The notes under the pieces: model-generated
Seen by the model: the letters and a program-made list of their open reading frames with translations, nothing else
Database searches by the model: none
What the model was told of the DNA's origin: nothing
Made by a program: the position numbers and the translations under genes
Shown here: positions 26,959 to 36,452 of the stretch, piece by piece
How positions within the stretch are numbered: position 1 is the stretch's first letter
How the letters are laid out: every line of letters begins with the position of its first letter
Assembly: GCF_021184045.1 (NCBI RefSeq)
Contig: NZ_CP073710.1
Location: 124,001-188,000, forward strand
Direction: 5' to 3'
From: Methanococcoides orientis
GTDB taxonomy: Archaea; Halobacteriota; Methanosarcinia; Methanosarcinales; Methanosarcinaceae
Length of the DNA stretch: 64,000 nt

Positions 26959-28095
26959 TTACTTGAGAAGTCCTATGTTCTCTTTCTTGATCACGTGATC
27001 ATAGTTCTTGTATCCGAGGATGTCTGCTATCACATTCGTTTGTTTTCCTTTGATGGCTTCAAGTTCTTCGGATGTGTAGTCTGTGATACCTTTTCCAAAT
27101 ACTTCTCCATCACATTCCAGTTTTACGATGTCACCTCTGTCAAAGCTGCCAATGACCTCTACAACGCCGGATGGGAGCAGACTCATACTGTTAGTGAGGG
27201 CATCTTTTGCTCCATGATCGACTATGATGGTTCCGGATGCTTTCCCAAGTATTATCCATCGTATCCTGTTCTTGTGAACGTACTGGTTTGCAAGGAAGAG
27301 TGTTCCGATAGTTTCTCCGGCAAGTATTCTGCTAATGCCATTATTCACATTGCTATTGGCAATTACCATGTAGCAGCCGGCCATATTGCAGATCTTTGCA
27401 GCTGCTATTTTAGTACGCATGCCTCCAACACCTTTCATGCTGGTAGGGCTTCCGCCATAGCTTTCGATGGTAGGTGTGATCTCTTCCACGGTATTCAGTA
27501 GTACTGCATCATCATGTCTTTTTGGGTTCTTATTGAACAGGCCGTCGATATCGGTCAGCAGTATCAACAGGTCAGCTTCGGTCTTACTTGCAACCATTGC
27601 TGAAAGTTTGTCGTTATCGCCAAGTGTTGCTTCGATCTCATGAACGCAGATCGGATCATTCTCATTGATGATCGGGATAACGCCGTAGCTTAAAAGTGTG
27701 GAAATACTGTTCCTCAGGTTCAGGTACGTTAATCTGTTAGTGAAAGAATCGTATGTCAGGAGTATCTGTGCCACGTTTAGGTCATGTTTGTGGAAAGCTT
27801 CCATCCAGTGCTGCATCAATACACCCTGCCCGACAGCTGCAGCTGCCTGGCGCACGGGTATCTCCTTTGGGCGGCAGTTCAGGTTCAGGATCTCTATGCC
27901 AATTCCAATTGAACCGGAACTGACCAGTATTACCTGCTTCCCTGCATTATGCAGCTCAGATACCTGTGCTGCAACTTTTTCCATAAATTCAGTATTAAGG
28001 CTTCCATCTTCCTTGCTGATCGAAGTTGTACCTAACTTGATGACTATTTTCTTAGCATCACCCAGTATCTGTTGCCTGTTGATCAAAGCGGACAC
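26959..28095 (-). CDS. proB: Glutamate 5-kinase
   Basis: This 378-residue enzyme phosphorylates glutamate in proline synthesis. It has an N-terminal amino-acid-kinase domain (KIVIKLGTTSIS, VSSGSIGIGIEIL, INENDPICV, LLTDIDGLFNKNP) and a C-terminal PUA domain (ASGTIIVDHGAKDAL to ADILGYKNYDHVI). It overlaps nothing and follows proA on the same strand by 13 bases, so the order is proA-proB. The start may be GTG 28095 or a TTG four codons later that is better placed after GGTG. No proC is present nearby. Confidence 0.94.
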   Translation of the reverse strand: MSALINRQQILGDAKKIVIKLGTTSISKEDGSLNTEFMEKVAAQVSELHNAGKQVILVSSGSIGIGIEILNLNCRPKEIPVRQAAAAVGQGVLMQHWMEAFHKHDLNVAQILLTYDSFTNRLTYLNLRNSISTLLSYGVIPIINENDPICVHEIEATLGDNDKLSAMVASKTEADLLILLTDIDGLFNKNPKRHDDAVLLNTVEEITPTIESYGGSPTSMKGVGGMRTKIAAAKICNMAGCYMVIANSNVNNGISRILAGETIGTLFLANQYVHKNRIRWIILGKASGTIIVDHGAKDALTNSMSLLPSGVVEVIGSFDRGDIVKLECDGEVFGKGITDYTSEELEAIKGKQTNVIADILGYKNYDHVIKKENIGLLK

Positions 28096-28108
28096 CTTTT
28101 TGTTATTA

Positions 28109-29458
28109 TCAGTTGTTCAAAGCATTAGATAGTTTTTTATCGATCACTCTGTGGGTAAATGGCTTTGGCTCATCTCCTGCATAATCGGAAACCTTGTCCC
28201 CATTACCCAACAATACATATTTGTAAATGACAAGTCCTTCCATTCCCACCGGCCCACGTGAATGTATCTTGTTAGTGCTAATGCCGACCTCTGCACCTTT
28301 GCCATAGCGGAACCCATCTGCAAACCTGGTGGATGCATTCACCATAACACTTGATGAATCCACAAGATCGATGAACTGCTTTCGCTTTGCTGCATCTTCT
28401 GTGATGATCGCATCTGTGTGGTGTGATCCATAGCGGTTGATATGGTTTATCGCCTGTTCAATGGTATCAACGAGTTTTACTGAAAGGATCAGTTCATTGT
28501 ATTCTGTTTTCCAGTCTTCATCGGTTGCCCTTTTGATGTTCTTCAGGCCAAGGTTTTCTGCAATGGCGTATGACTCCTCATCAAAACGAAGTTCAACGTC
28601 TGCTTCATCATACCTTTTCATCATTTCGGGCATGAAGTCCTCCGCGATCTCTTTGTTTATGAGCAGTGTTTCCATGGCGTTGCATACTGCAGGGTACTGT
28701 ACTTTTGAGTCGAAGCATACATCATATGCTTTGTACATATCAGCACTTGTGTCCACATAGACGTGACATATCCCATCTGCATGACCGAGTACCGATATCT
28801 TTGTATTGTCCTGTATATATTTCACGAATTCGTTAGAACCACGTGGGATCAGGAGGTCAATATAGTCATCAAGTGCGAGGAGGTTCATGACCTCTTCTCT
28901 TGTTTCCATGAGCTGGAATGCACCTTTTGGTATTCCTTCGATGTTCTCCATTGCCTTGACGAGTATGTCGAATATTGTACGGTTAGAGTTCAATGCTTCA
29001 CTACCACCTTTGAATATGGTGGCGTTTCCACTTTTGAGGCAAAGTGACATGATCTGCGGAACAACATCCGGGCGTGACTCGAAAATAACTCCTATAAGTC
29101 CGATAGGGCAACTCACCTGATAAAGGTCCAGGCCAGTATCAAGCTCAAGTGTTTTCATTGTTTTTCCGGAAGGGTCTTCAAGTTTTATAACATCGTGAAT
29201 TCCGCTGATCATTCCGTCGATCTTCGAATTGCTGACCTTAAGGCGATCTACAAGTGCCTGTGAGAGTTTACCTTCAGCCTTCATTCTCCCGGCTTCTTCG
29301 AGGTCAGCGCTGTTTGCTTCTATTATTCTATCGCGGTTTTCGTCAAGTGCGCTGGCCATGGCTTCAAGAGCTCTGTCCTTTGTTTGAGTGTCTACACTTG
29401 CAAGTGTAATGGATGCCATTTTTGCTTCCATTACTTTCTTTTCTATCTCTGTAACCAT
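28109..29458 (-). CDS. proA: Gamma-glutamyl phosphate reductase
   Basis: This 449-residue aldehyde-dehydrogenase-fold enzyme reduces glutamyl phosphate to glutamate semialdehyde. It shows PIGLIGVIFESRPDVVPQI, KGGSEALNSNR, LIPRGSNEFVKYI, the active-site cysteine in YPAVCNAMETLL, and NASTRFADGFRYGKGAEVGIS-type C-terminal elements. AAGGGGAT precedes the ATG. It is the first cistron of a two-gene operon with proB. Its length is at the long end of the family. Confidence 0.95.
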   Translation of the reverse strand: MVTEIEKKVMEAKMASITLASVDTQTKDRALEAMASALDENRDRIIEANSADLEEAGRMKAEGKLSQALVDRLKVSNSKIDGMISGIHDVIKLEDPSGKTMKTLELDTGLDLYQVSCPIGLIGVIFESRPDVVPQIMSLCLKSGNATIFKGGSEALNSNRTIFDILVKAMENIEGIPKGAFQLMETREEVMNLLALDDYIDLLIPRGSNEFVKYIQDNTKISVLGHADGICHVYVDTSADMYKAYDVCFDSKVQYPAVCNAMETLLINKEIAEDFMPEMMKRYDEADVELRFDEESYAIAENLGLKNIKRATDEDWKTEYNELILSVKLVDTIEQAINHINRYGSHHTDAIITEDAAKRKQFIDLVDSSSVMVNASTRFADGFRYGKGAEVGISTNKIHSRGPVGMEGLVIYKYVLLGNGDKVSDYAGDEPKPFTHRVIDKKLSNALNN

Positions 29459-29705
29459 GAACTGATCCCCTTGTAAAAAGATAATATCGTAATTTGTTCG
29501 AAGTTTTGTTTCTCCGCTACGGTTTGAATGCTTTTGATGATGATTACTTTACTGATATAATTATCGATTTACCTGCTTTCTTTTCATATTTGTGTTATTC
29601 TGAATATGTTGATGGTAAAACGATTTCCATTAAACAAAGCTTTCGCTCATGGAAAAATGTTATGCCAAATTAAAAAAGAGGACTATATGTTCGGATCAAA
29701 AAAGA

Positions 29706-29735
29706 TAGAAAAAAGCAGGCAAAGCCTGCCTTTTC
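29706..29735 (-). terminator. Terminator of the mcr operon
   Basis: On the minus strand GCAGGC pairs with GCCTGC (29724-29729 with 29715-29720) around a TTT loop and is followed by a T run (29709-29714). It lies 10 bases after the mcrA stop. Confidence 0.75.
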
Positions 29736-29745
29736 AAATTTGTGT

Positions 29746-31464
29746 TTATTTTGCTGGGATGATAAGTGATCTCTCACCAGCTGGCTCGAACTCTCTGATT
29801 GCGCCTCTTCCAAACTCTTTCCTTGGTGCGGTAAAGTCGAATGGGAGAAGGTCATCTGCGAAGCAGACCTTGATCAGTGGGTTGACTGCCCATGCATCTC
29901 CACGTCCAGCGTGTGCTGCTGAAGCGATTGCGGTGTAACCACCCTGGTGACCTACGTTCATTGCGTAGTTAGGGTAGTTTGGACCACGGAGCTCAACAGG
30001 CAGACCTTCGTCGGACTGGAAGGAGAATACGTTTGTAGCACCACACTGGTCCTGCAGGTCGTATCCGAAGAAACCAAGACGTCCGTGTGCTTCCTTGTGC
30101 AGGTACATTGAAAGGTACCATGCGGAAAGACCAGCGTTTCCGTTTCCGGTTGCGAGTGATGTTGCACTACCTGCTGCTGCGGAGAGTACTGTTGCTCTCT
30201 GGGAACCACCGAAGTGGTCTTCGAGTGCTGTTGGGTACTTCTCGTAGTTCTCGAGACCATAGATTGTGGACTCTGTTGCGATGTCCTTGACAACCTCCAT
30301 TGTTGCCTTGACCTTGTTGTCGGTACCCTTGGTTGCTGCACCATCGTACTTGTCGTTGATGTAGTCAACGTTGTAGTACAGGTTGTCGTCAAGGATGTTG
30401 TTGGTGTATGCAGCGGTTGCATACTGTGTGAATCCGACACCACCAGACATGTAGGAACCGAGCCAGATCTGATCGTAGAGCATGCATGCTCCACCGACTA
30501 CCTCGAGAGCTACGTGTGCTGGGTCTTCTGCGTCAACACGGCTTGTCTGGATGATATCAGACATGTGACCGAAGGAAATTCCACCAGGCTCGTTTGGACC
30601 ACGTGCACGTCTTGCTGGAAGCATATCTCCCATGGAGATTACACCAGCGTGCTTTGCTGCGTATGAAAGGTCAGCTACTGCTGCTTCACCAGCACACATG
30701 TTGTATGCTGCGATGAAGGACATACCGACCTGCATTGCCATCCACCTTGAGGTCTGTGCACCATCTGTTGTTCTGCTAACAACGGTTGGGATGTGTGCTG
30801 CCTGCCAGGTTGTCTTTCCGATAGCTTCTTTGAGTGCTTCTGCCTGGTCTTCAGGGAACTGCTTGTTGATGTCGATGAGGAACTGGCTGTCAATCTCATC
30901 TGCAAGTTCATCGTCACCGGTGAAGATCTTACAGTAACAGTCATCTACAAGAGCTGGGTGTGTTTCGACCATGTGCTCCTGAACAACTGCTCCACCAGGG
31001 AGTGCGTGGTTGAGCACTTCAAGGTAGTGGTTGATTGTTTCTGGTGTGACTTCGATACCGAGACGCTTCTCGAGTGTCTCGTGAGCCATGTCCATACCGA
31101 CGATTGTGGTTCTTCTGATGTCATCCCACATCTGCTGCATTGCAGCGTTGTTGACGTAGTGAAGATCATCGGTCTCTACCATGATGTCAGTACCGGAAAT
31201 GAAGGATGGGGTGATTGCTCTCTGACCGAGTGGGATACCACCACAGTGCATCATTGGGTTGTAACCAACGAGTCCTCTAGCTGCAGCCATGTCCTGGCCA
31301 GCTTTCTTCATCTCGACTTTTCTTGGGTTCTGGTCAACACCAAGACGGTAGTATGTCACTTTCTTGTCAGTGATCTCTCCGCCTTCCATCTTGTTGTCGC
31401 CGTGTTCTTTTGTGAATTTGACTTCTAATTCTTTCTGGAACAGTCTCTTTCTATCATCTGCCAT
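29746..31464 (-). CDS. mcrA: Methyl-coenzyme M reductase subunit alpha
   Basis: This 572-residue catalytic subunit releases methane from methyl-coenzyme M and coenzyme B with F430. Regions around the modified active-site residues are present: [16 protein letters not shown] and [16 protein letters not shown] (methyl-His and methyl-Arg region), [19 protein letters not shown] (binding pocket), and [18 protein letters not shown] (thioglycine and S-methyl-Cys region). [16 protein letters not shown] follows the true start at 31464. GAGGTGAGAAAA precedes it, so the longer start at 31473 is not used. It is the last gene of mcrBDCGA and is followed by a terminator. Confidence 0.98.
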   Translation of the reverse strand: MADDRKRLFQKELEVKFTKEHGDNKMEGGEITDKKVTYYRLGVDQNPRKVEMKKAGQDMAAARGLVGYNPMMHCGGIPLGQRAITPSFISGTDIMVETDDLHYVNNAAMQQMWDDIRRTTIVGMDMAHETLEKRLGIEVTPETINHYLEVLNHALPGGAVVQEHMVETHPALVDDCYCKIFTGDDELADEIDSQFLIDINKQFPEDQAEALKEAIGKTTWQAAHIPTVVSRTTDGAQTSRWMAMQVGMSFIAAYNMCAGEAAVADLSYAAKHAGVISMGDMLPARRARGPNEPGGISFGHMSDIIQTSRVDAEDPAHVALEVVGGACMLYDQIWLGSYMSGGVGFTQYATAAYTNNILDDNLYYNVDYINDKYDGAATKGTDNKVKATMEVVKDIATESTIYGLENYEKYPTALEDHFGGSQRATVLSAAAGSATSLATGNGNAGLSAWYLSMYLHKEAHGRLGFFGYDLQDQCGATNVFSFQSDEGLPVELRGPNYPNYAMNVGHQGGYTAIASAAHAGRGDAWAVNPLIKVCFADDLLPFDFTAPRKEFGRGAIREFEPAGERSLIIPAK

Positions 31465-31478
31465 TTTTCTCACCTCGC

Positions 31479-32225
31479 TTACTCTGGCTTGAATCCATAT
31501 GCGGTTCTCTTCTCAAACACTGTGTGGACCCATTCGATGACCTCTGCGTCATCTCTGAATGCAACATTGTCTACACGGTAGAATGTGGTTCTCTTGGCAG
31601 CCTCTTCCTCGGACATTGGCTTTCCGAAGTCGACCTTCTTGTCGATTGCCCTTCCTACCTGGTCCTTGTGCATGATTACTACGCCATTCTCAAGGCGGCA
31701 TCTGTCAAGCATGTCGAACATGATTCCATCTTCTGGGAGACGGAGTGAGTGACCGTGAACAGTTGCGCCACGAAGGCTTGCAAGTGCTGGGCATGTCATT
31801 TCTGTCTCGAGCTGGAACTTTGCGATTTCTTCCATGTCTCTTTCACGAGCTTCAACGACCTGACGACCGGAAAGTGTACCTGGGTCGACACCTCTGTAGT
31901 TGATTGCTGCTGCGTAGGACCTGAAGTATGGTGTTGATGGTGCGTTGTACATTGAGTCGACGAACTGAACGTACCTTACCCTGTCACCAGCTTTTGCGCC
32001 TGGTGTTGGTTCGACCATTTCTCTGACTGAGCATTCTGGTTCACCCATCTCAGCGAGTGGTGGGTGTGTGCTTGGGTAGTCGCTACCTGGTGCACGGTGT
32101 CCGAGTACTAATGTAAGATCGTCGTCAGAGACTTCCCTGAGCTTTTCGACCTTTCCGGACATGTGCTTTCTTCTGTTTTCTGCAACGGATGTTGCACCTG
32201 GATAATATTGTGCTTCGTATGCCAT
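31479..32225 (-). CDS. mcrG: Methyl-coenzyme M reductase subunit gamma
   Basis: This 248-residue subunit completes the alpha2-beta2-gamma2 enzyme. It starts [18 protein letters not shown] and has the conserved [19 protein letters not shown] and [19 protein letters not shown] segments that line F430. ATG 32225 follows GGAG at 8 bases, so the GTG nine bases earlier is rejected. It is 14 bases upstream of mcrA. Confidence 0.97.
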   Translation of the reverse strand: MAYEAQYYPGATSVAENRRKHMSGKVEKLREVSDDDLTLVLGHRAPGSDYPSTHPPLAEMGEPECSVREMVEPTPGAKAGDRVRYVQFVDSMYNAPSTPYFRSYAAAINYRGVDPGTLSGRQVVEARERDMEEIAKFQLETEMTCPALASLRGATVHGHSLRLPEDGIMFDMLDRCRLENGVVIMHKDQVGRAIDKKVDFGKPMSEEEAAKRTTFYRVDNVAFRDDAEVIEWVHTVFEKRTAYGFKPE

Positions 32226-32237
32226 ATTATACACTCC

Positions 32238-32840
32238 TTAGTTATCAATAGATCTCATTGTGTTCTTTACGGATTTCACGAGTTCGTTCAACTTATCTCT
32301 TGAACATGATTCTCCTCTTGTGACTCCTGACACAATATCCATAACTTTTCCTTTTGTTAGGGTCTCGTTATTTTTAGGCTTCACAAATTTGGTCTTAATT
32401 CCTCCCCTGGCAAAATCCTCGAAGTCGATCTTTGTCTGACAGACGATTATTGCCGGGACCTCTGCATCCTTTAGAATTTCCCTTACTTTTTTTACCACAT
32501 GGTCTCGTATGTTACCTGTATGGATAACTGCCAGTTTATGCCTTGATATCTGCGCAATTTCTTCAGGTGTTATCCCGAATGCGCCTGATCTCATTGGTGT
32601 ATCAGGTATGCCTGATCCTGAGTTCAATACCAGAACACTGACCTGTATATCCTCCCTGCGCATGCCGTATGTGAGTTCACATATCGGTTTTGTGATGTGA
32701 CGTCTGCCGGGACTCATTGCTACTGTGATGACATCAGGGCGTCCGGTCTCGGAAAGAGTGCCGCGTTGTGCGAGCCCTCCACCGCGTCCCAGGCCCATTC
32801 CATGCCTGCAGTCTACAACTTGTGTTTCCCGGTCAAACAT
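32238..32840 (-). CDS. mcrC: Methyl-coenzyme M reductase operon protein C
   Basis: This 200-residue protein is a component of the ATP-dependent activation complex that reduces F430 of MCR. It starts FDRETQVVDCRHGMGLGRGG and has VAMSPGRRHITKPICELTYG and VLNSGSGIPDTPMRSGAFG, as in other McrC proteins. It lies between mcrD and mcrG with short gaps. The C-terminal basic region (SCSRDKLNELVKSVKNTM) is typical. Confidence 0.95.
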   Translation of the reverse strand: MFDRETQVVDCRHGMGLGRGGGLAQRGTLSETGRPDVITVAMSPGRRHITKPICELTYGMRREDIQVSVLVLNSGSGIPDTPMRSGAFGITPEEIAQISRHKLAVIHTGNIRDHVVKKVREILKDAEVPAIIVCQTKIDFEDFARGGIKTKFVKPKNNETLTKGKVMDIVSGVTRGESCSRDKLNELVKSVKNTMRSIDN

Positions 32841-32845
32841 TTACA

Positions 32846-33334
32846 TCATTCCGCTGGATTTAAGGAACAAATACGATTACCCACTTTGCCTTTTGGATCT
32901 GCCAGTCCGAGGACTGTCGGATCTGCTCCAGGACCACGTTTTGCATAGTCGGAGACGGTCTGCTTGGTTGGTAGGAAAAGTCCTTCTCTGAACTCGAGTC
33001 CCATCGGAAGTATTCGCTCACAAACTTCCCTGATGTTGTTTCTTATATCTGAGTTGAGGACTTCCAGCCGTATGCGGCCAACGATCACAGCCAAGCTAAT
33101 GTCTGTTTCACCGATACTGATCGTATCACTGAACTTGTGGTTGACATCCTGTCCTGTCGCAGGACCGTATGGTACGGTCACTGGAAGCCTTGGGCCCTGT
33201 ACGAATGCCCTTGTGATGCCTTTTATTTTGCTCAGTTCAACGAGTAGTTCCTGTGCGGTTCCCGGGCTGAGTAACCTTCGTGGAAATATCTCGATCTGTA
33301 TGAGGTTCTCTGTGTTTGATGCAGAATCGACCAT
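32846..33334 (-). CDS. mcrD: Methyl-coenzyme M reductase operon protein D
   Basis: This 162-residue McrD protein has IQIEIFPRRLLSPGTAQELL and VQGPRLPVTVPYGPATGQDV. It is thought to be a chaperone of MCR assembly; it is not part of the mature enzyme. GAAGGT precedes the ATG. It is the second cistron, 36 bases after mcrB and 5 before mcrC. Confidence 0.94.
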   Translation of the reverse strand: MVDSASNTENLIQIEIFPRRLLSPGTAQELLVELSKIKGITRAFVQGPRLPVTVPYGPATGQDVNHKFSDTISIGETDISLAVIVGRIRLEVLNSDIRNNIREVCERILPMGLEFREGLFLPTKQTVSDYAKRGPGADPTVLGLADPKGKVGNRICSLNPAE

Positions 33335-33370
33335 TATTGATTACCTTCAAGATCTGTTAGAGCTCTTTAT

Positions 33371-34675
33371 TTAGAGTGCCCCTGCAACTGCTTTGATTGG
33401 CTCTCTGAATTCTTCGATTGAACCGAACACATTTCCAACAAGTCCTGATGTCTTCTCGATGGTGATCATCTGAGTACCTGCATCAATTGAACATGCAGCG
33501 GATACACAAGGAATTGCGAATCCTCTGGAGTGTCTTGTTACAACGTGGTTACCATTGAAGATACCTGGTCCACCGCCACCATAGATTGAGTGACTGAAGA
33601 AGGAGAATCCAACACCAGTACCCTGTGCTCTACCCATGTCACAGCCTGGGAGGCCTGTTTCCTTCTCGAGTATATCGTTGAAGTACAGGATGGTTGATGA
33701 TACGTTCTGAGCTGCTCTGCCTGCTGCACAGTTTACGAGTGTAGCTGCGAGCTGACCTGCTGCTGCATATGCGTTCCACATGGAAACGTCATTTGCCTTG
33801 TAGAAGTTGTATCCGGATGGTGCCTTGTGGTCGACCGCGATGATACCTGCTTCGATTGCCTTGTCGACAACGGTTTCTATGACTGTACCGACTGTACCGT
33901 CCTTGCCGTTCTCTTTGACCATTTCGTAGACGAGGTTGTTAGCGTTAAGACCCTGATATGCGAATCCGAGTAACTGGTGTCTTGCGAATGAACCTACTGC
34001 GTTACCCATCTCGAACATACCTGCCTGCTCATAGATTGAGGAGAGTGCAGCAGCGTTCATTGCCTTTCTGCCTGTGATAGCAGCGACGTGGTTGGTCATG
34101 ATGTTCCTAAGGGAGAAACCGAGACCTTCATTCTGCTGTGGTATGCTAAGAATTGATGCAACGTTACCGCCGCTCATGTCCATGGTCTGTGGATAGCTAC
34201 CCCAGACAGCACCCTTTACGAGTGGTGCATCGAACATGTCGGTGTTGTATGTGTCAATGATGGTCTGTACAACAGCTGCTGCACTTACTGTACTTCCTGA
34301 AACGAAGTCAGCACCAGCGTCTGTTCTTGCGCTTGGAACCTGCACAAGAAGCTGTTTTCCGCCACCGATCACTTTTACGTTTGTGTCGTCGTCGTCGCTT
34401 ACCTTTACAAGGTTTGCAACAGACTCTGCGATTGCATCTGCGTTCCCTACTATATCATATTCGAGACCACGTCCGAGAATCTGGCGTCCTTTTCCACCAT
34501 ACTTGCCGGTTGCGAGACCTTTCTCGATACCTGCAAGGTTGACAGCGACAGTCCTCTTTGTGTCTTTGATGATCTTTCCGATTGCTGCATTTGTTGTTGG
34601 TGCGAGTGCCATTATGTCGACGCCGCTTTCCAACAGTGTACCTCTGTCGTCATATATGTCTATTTTGTCAGACAC
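33371..34675 (-). CDS. mcrB: Methyl-coenzyme M reductase subunit beta
   Basis: This 434-residue beta subunit starts at GTG 34675 (SDKIDIYDDRGTLLESGVD). GGAGGAAATATC directly before it, and the normal family length, show that the 22 extra residues of the open frame to 34741 are not translated. Typical segments are TKRTVAVNLAGIEKGLATG, VWGSYPQTMDMSGGN and GGGGPGIFNGNHVVTRHSRG. It heads the mcrBDCGA operon. Confidence 0.97.
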   Translation of the reverse strand: MSDKIDIYDDRGTLLESGVDIMALAPTTNAAIGKIIKDTKRTVAVNLAGIEKGLATGKYGGKGRQILGRGLEYDIVGNADAIAESVANLVKVSDDDDTNVKVIGGGKQLLVQVPSARTDAGADFVSGSTVSAAAVVQTIIDTYNTDMFDAPLVKGAVWGSYPQTMDMSGGNVASILSIPQQNEGLGFSLRNIMTNHVAAITGRKAMNAAALSSIYEQAGMFEMGNAVGSFARHQLLGFAYQGLNANNLVYEMVKENGKDGTVGTVIETVVDKAIEAGIIAVDHKAPSGYNFYKANDVSMWNAYAAAGQLAATLVNCAAGRAAQNVSSTILYFNDILEKETGLPGCDMGRAQGTGVGFSFFSHSIYGGGGPGIFNGNHVVTRHSRGFAIPCVSAACSIDAGTQMITIEKTSGLVGNVFGSIEEFREPIKAVAGAL

Positions 34676-35096
34676 GATATTTCCTCCTAATTTTATTCCA
34701 GAAATCCCTATGGAAACCACAATATTTGAGCGATGGCCCAAAAGTTGCCTGATGGTGCCGTTTTTGTGTTAAATGATGTTTCCAATTGGTCATTCTTCTA
34801 ATTGATTCAAAATTGGAACGTTGTTTTTAGGTTTAAAGCTTTTGGATTTTGGGTAAGGTCACCAGGTTCATTCATCATTAATCATGAAGTTATGTACATT
34901 TAATGCGGTTTAGTCTGAATTATTCTATAACTTTAGCATACTAACTGCATACGTATGTTTCTTTTTGTGTGAAAATGGAGCTCATCATTATCTTCCTAAA
35001 TTAATTCTGTGTGGGATAATAATCAATGTATGTCCTCTCCCATTCTTTGCACCACAAAGATTTAGTACTACATACATTAAGGTACCCACGATCGAT
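34676..35096. other. Shared promoter region of mcr and mmp10
   Basis: This 421-base stretch separates the divergent mcr operon and mmp10. It holds the mcr leader (about 135 bases), the candidate mcr TATA at 34830-34843, and an inverted repeat built on CCAATTGG (near 34780) and CAAAATTGG (near 34808) that lies in the mcr leader. The mmp10 side has no obvious strong TATA; CTATAACTTT near 34924 is possible. No other gene is seen. Confidence 0.5.
34830..34843 (-). promoter_or_regulatory. Candidate BRE/TATA of the mcr operon
   Basis: The minus-strand sequence AAAAGCTTTAAACC has the form of an archaeal BRE plus TATA. It would place the transcript start near 34810 and give mcrB a leader of about 135 bases. 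It is chosen by pattern only. Confidence 0.4.
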
Positions 35097-36329
35097 ATGG
35101 AAATAGTTGCAGATGTCGGTGGAAATCCCGGCGTAGATTGTCGTGGGTTTTGCAAGTACTGTTACTTCAAGAAAGTAAAAGACGTACCTGCTTTTGGTTG
35201 TAAACATTGTTTCCCTTTTTCAAAAGGATGCGACTATTGCACACGCGGCGTCAAAGAGCTCTACTCCGGCTTCAAACCTGCTCAATATGTTATGGGTGAA
35301 GTTTCACAAGCCATGCATTTTGGTTCAGGGGAAGCTGATAAGTTTACTATAAGTGGTGGCGGTGACATCAGCTGTTATCCTGAACTCAAAGAACTGGTCT
35401 CTTTCTTATCACAATTTAAAAAACCAATACATCTGGGATATACCAGTGGGAAAGGATTTACTTCGGAAGGTGATGCTGCCTTTTTCATTGAGAACGGCGT
35501 CACTGAGGTATCATTCACTGTATTTGCGACCGATCCGGAAATTCGTGGAGCATATATGAACGACCCTGAGCCGGAAGCTTCCCTTGCTGTACTTCGTGAT
35601 TTCTGTACACATTGTGAGGTATATGGTGCAATTGTTGTAATTCCGGGTGTCAATGATGGTGAAGTTCTTGAGAAGACACTTTCAGATCTGGAATCCATGG
35701 GTGCCTCAGGAGCGATACTCATGCGCTTTGCTAACTCAAGGGAAGAAGGGCTTATACTTGAGAATGCACCTATAATGGAAGGTATCGAGTCCCATACTGT
35801 TGAGGAGTTCACTCAGATAGTACGTGATGCTGCTAAAAATCACAGCTTCAGGGTTACCGGTACACCTCTGGAAGATCCTCTCTTTGGGTCTCCCTTCGCG
35901 ATAAGGTTGCATGATGATCTGCTCACAAAGTTGCCTGAGGTTACAAAAGAAGCTACAATAATCACAAGCAAGGTTGCAGAAGAAAGGCTTTCCGGGATAT
36001 TCGACAAGCTGGGGGGTACTGTGAATGTAATTGGGTTGAACAAGGATATCGGGTGCCTGATCACTATCGATGATTTCCGTGATCTTGATCTTTCCAATGT
36101 CAAGGAGACTGTTATTATTCCTGGCCGTGCTTTTGTCCATGATCCCGAAGTTAAGGGATTGCTTTGCAGCGATGGTGTGGATCGGCTCGTAAGGCGTGGG
36201 CCTGATACATTGACAGTTGACGGCGAGATGTCAATAGGTATGAGTGAAGAAGATGTTCTCGAGCTCGAAATGAATATGTTCACAGAGCTCATTCAACAGA
36301 TCAATGCAATAGGCATGCCTGTACACTGA
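35097..36329 (+). CDS. mmp10: Methanogenesis marker protein 10 (McrA arginine methyltransferase)
   Basis: This 410-residue radical SAM, cobalamin-dependent methyltransferase places the C5 methyl group on an arginine of McrA. It shows the SAM motif [13 protein letters not shown], a second cysteine set ([16 protein letters not shown]), and the family elements [28 protein letters not shown] and [18 protein letters not shown] 35097 ([14 protein letters not shown]) is chosen over the open frame to 34965 because homologues start there. It lies divergent to its substrate operon mcr, as in Methanosarcina. Confidence 0.93.
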   Translation: MEIVADVGGNPGVDCRGFCKYCYFKKVKDVPAFGCKHCFPFSKGCDYCTRGVKELYSGFKPAQYVMGEVSQAMHFGSGEADKFTISGGGDISCYPELKELVSFLSQFKKPIHLGYTSGKGFTSEGDAAFFIENGVTEVSFTVFATDPEIRGAYMNDPEPEASLAVLRDFCTHCEVYGAIVVIPGVNDGEVLEKTLSDLESMGASGAILMRFANSREEGLILENAPIMEGIESHTVEEFTQIVRDAAKNHSFRVTGTPLEDPLFGSPFAIRLHDDLLTKLPEVTKEATIITSKVAEERLSGIFDKLGGTVNVIGLNKDIGCLITIDDFRDLDLSNVKETVIIPGRAFVHDPEVKGLLCSDGVDRLVRRGPDTLTVDGEMSIGMSEEDVLELEMNMFTELIQQINAIGMPVH

Positions 36330-36424
36330 TGCTTGTTGTTAATAGGTTTGTTCGATCAGTTGTTTAATATATCGATCTGCTAACGGATATATTATACACT
36401 GATCTATTGTATTTGCACACTAAT

Positions 36425-36452
36425 ATATTGCAGCACTTGCTGCAATATTTTT
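36425..36452 (+). terminator. Terminator after mmp10
   Basis: ATATTGCAGCA (36425-36435) pairs with TGCTGCAATAT (36438-36448), followed by TTTTT. It reaches the stop codon of the convergent polC. Confidence 0.75.

Noticed and set aside
30087..31937. Many long frames antisense to mcrA and mcrG
   Set aside because: They arise from the strong codon bias of highly expressed mcr genes, which leaves few stops in the other frames.
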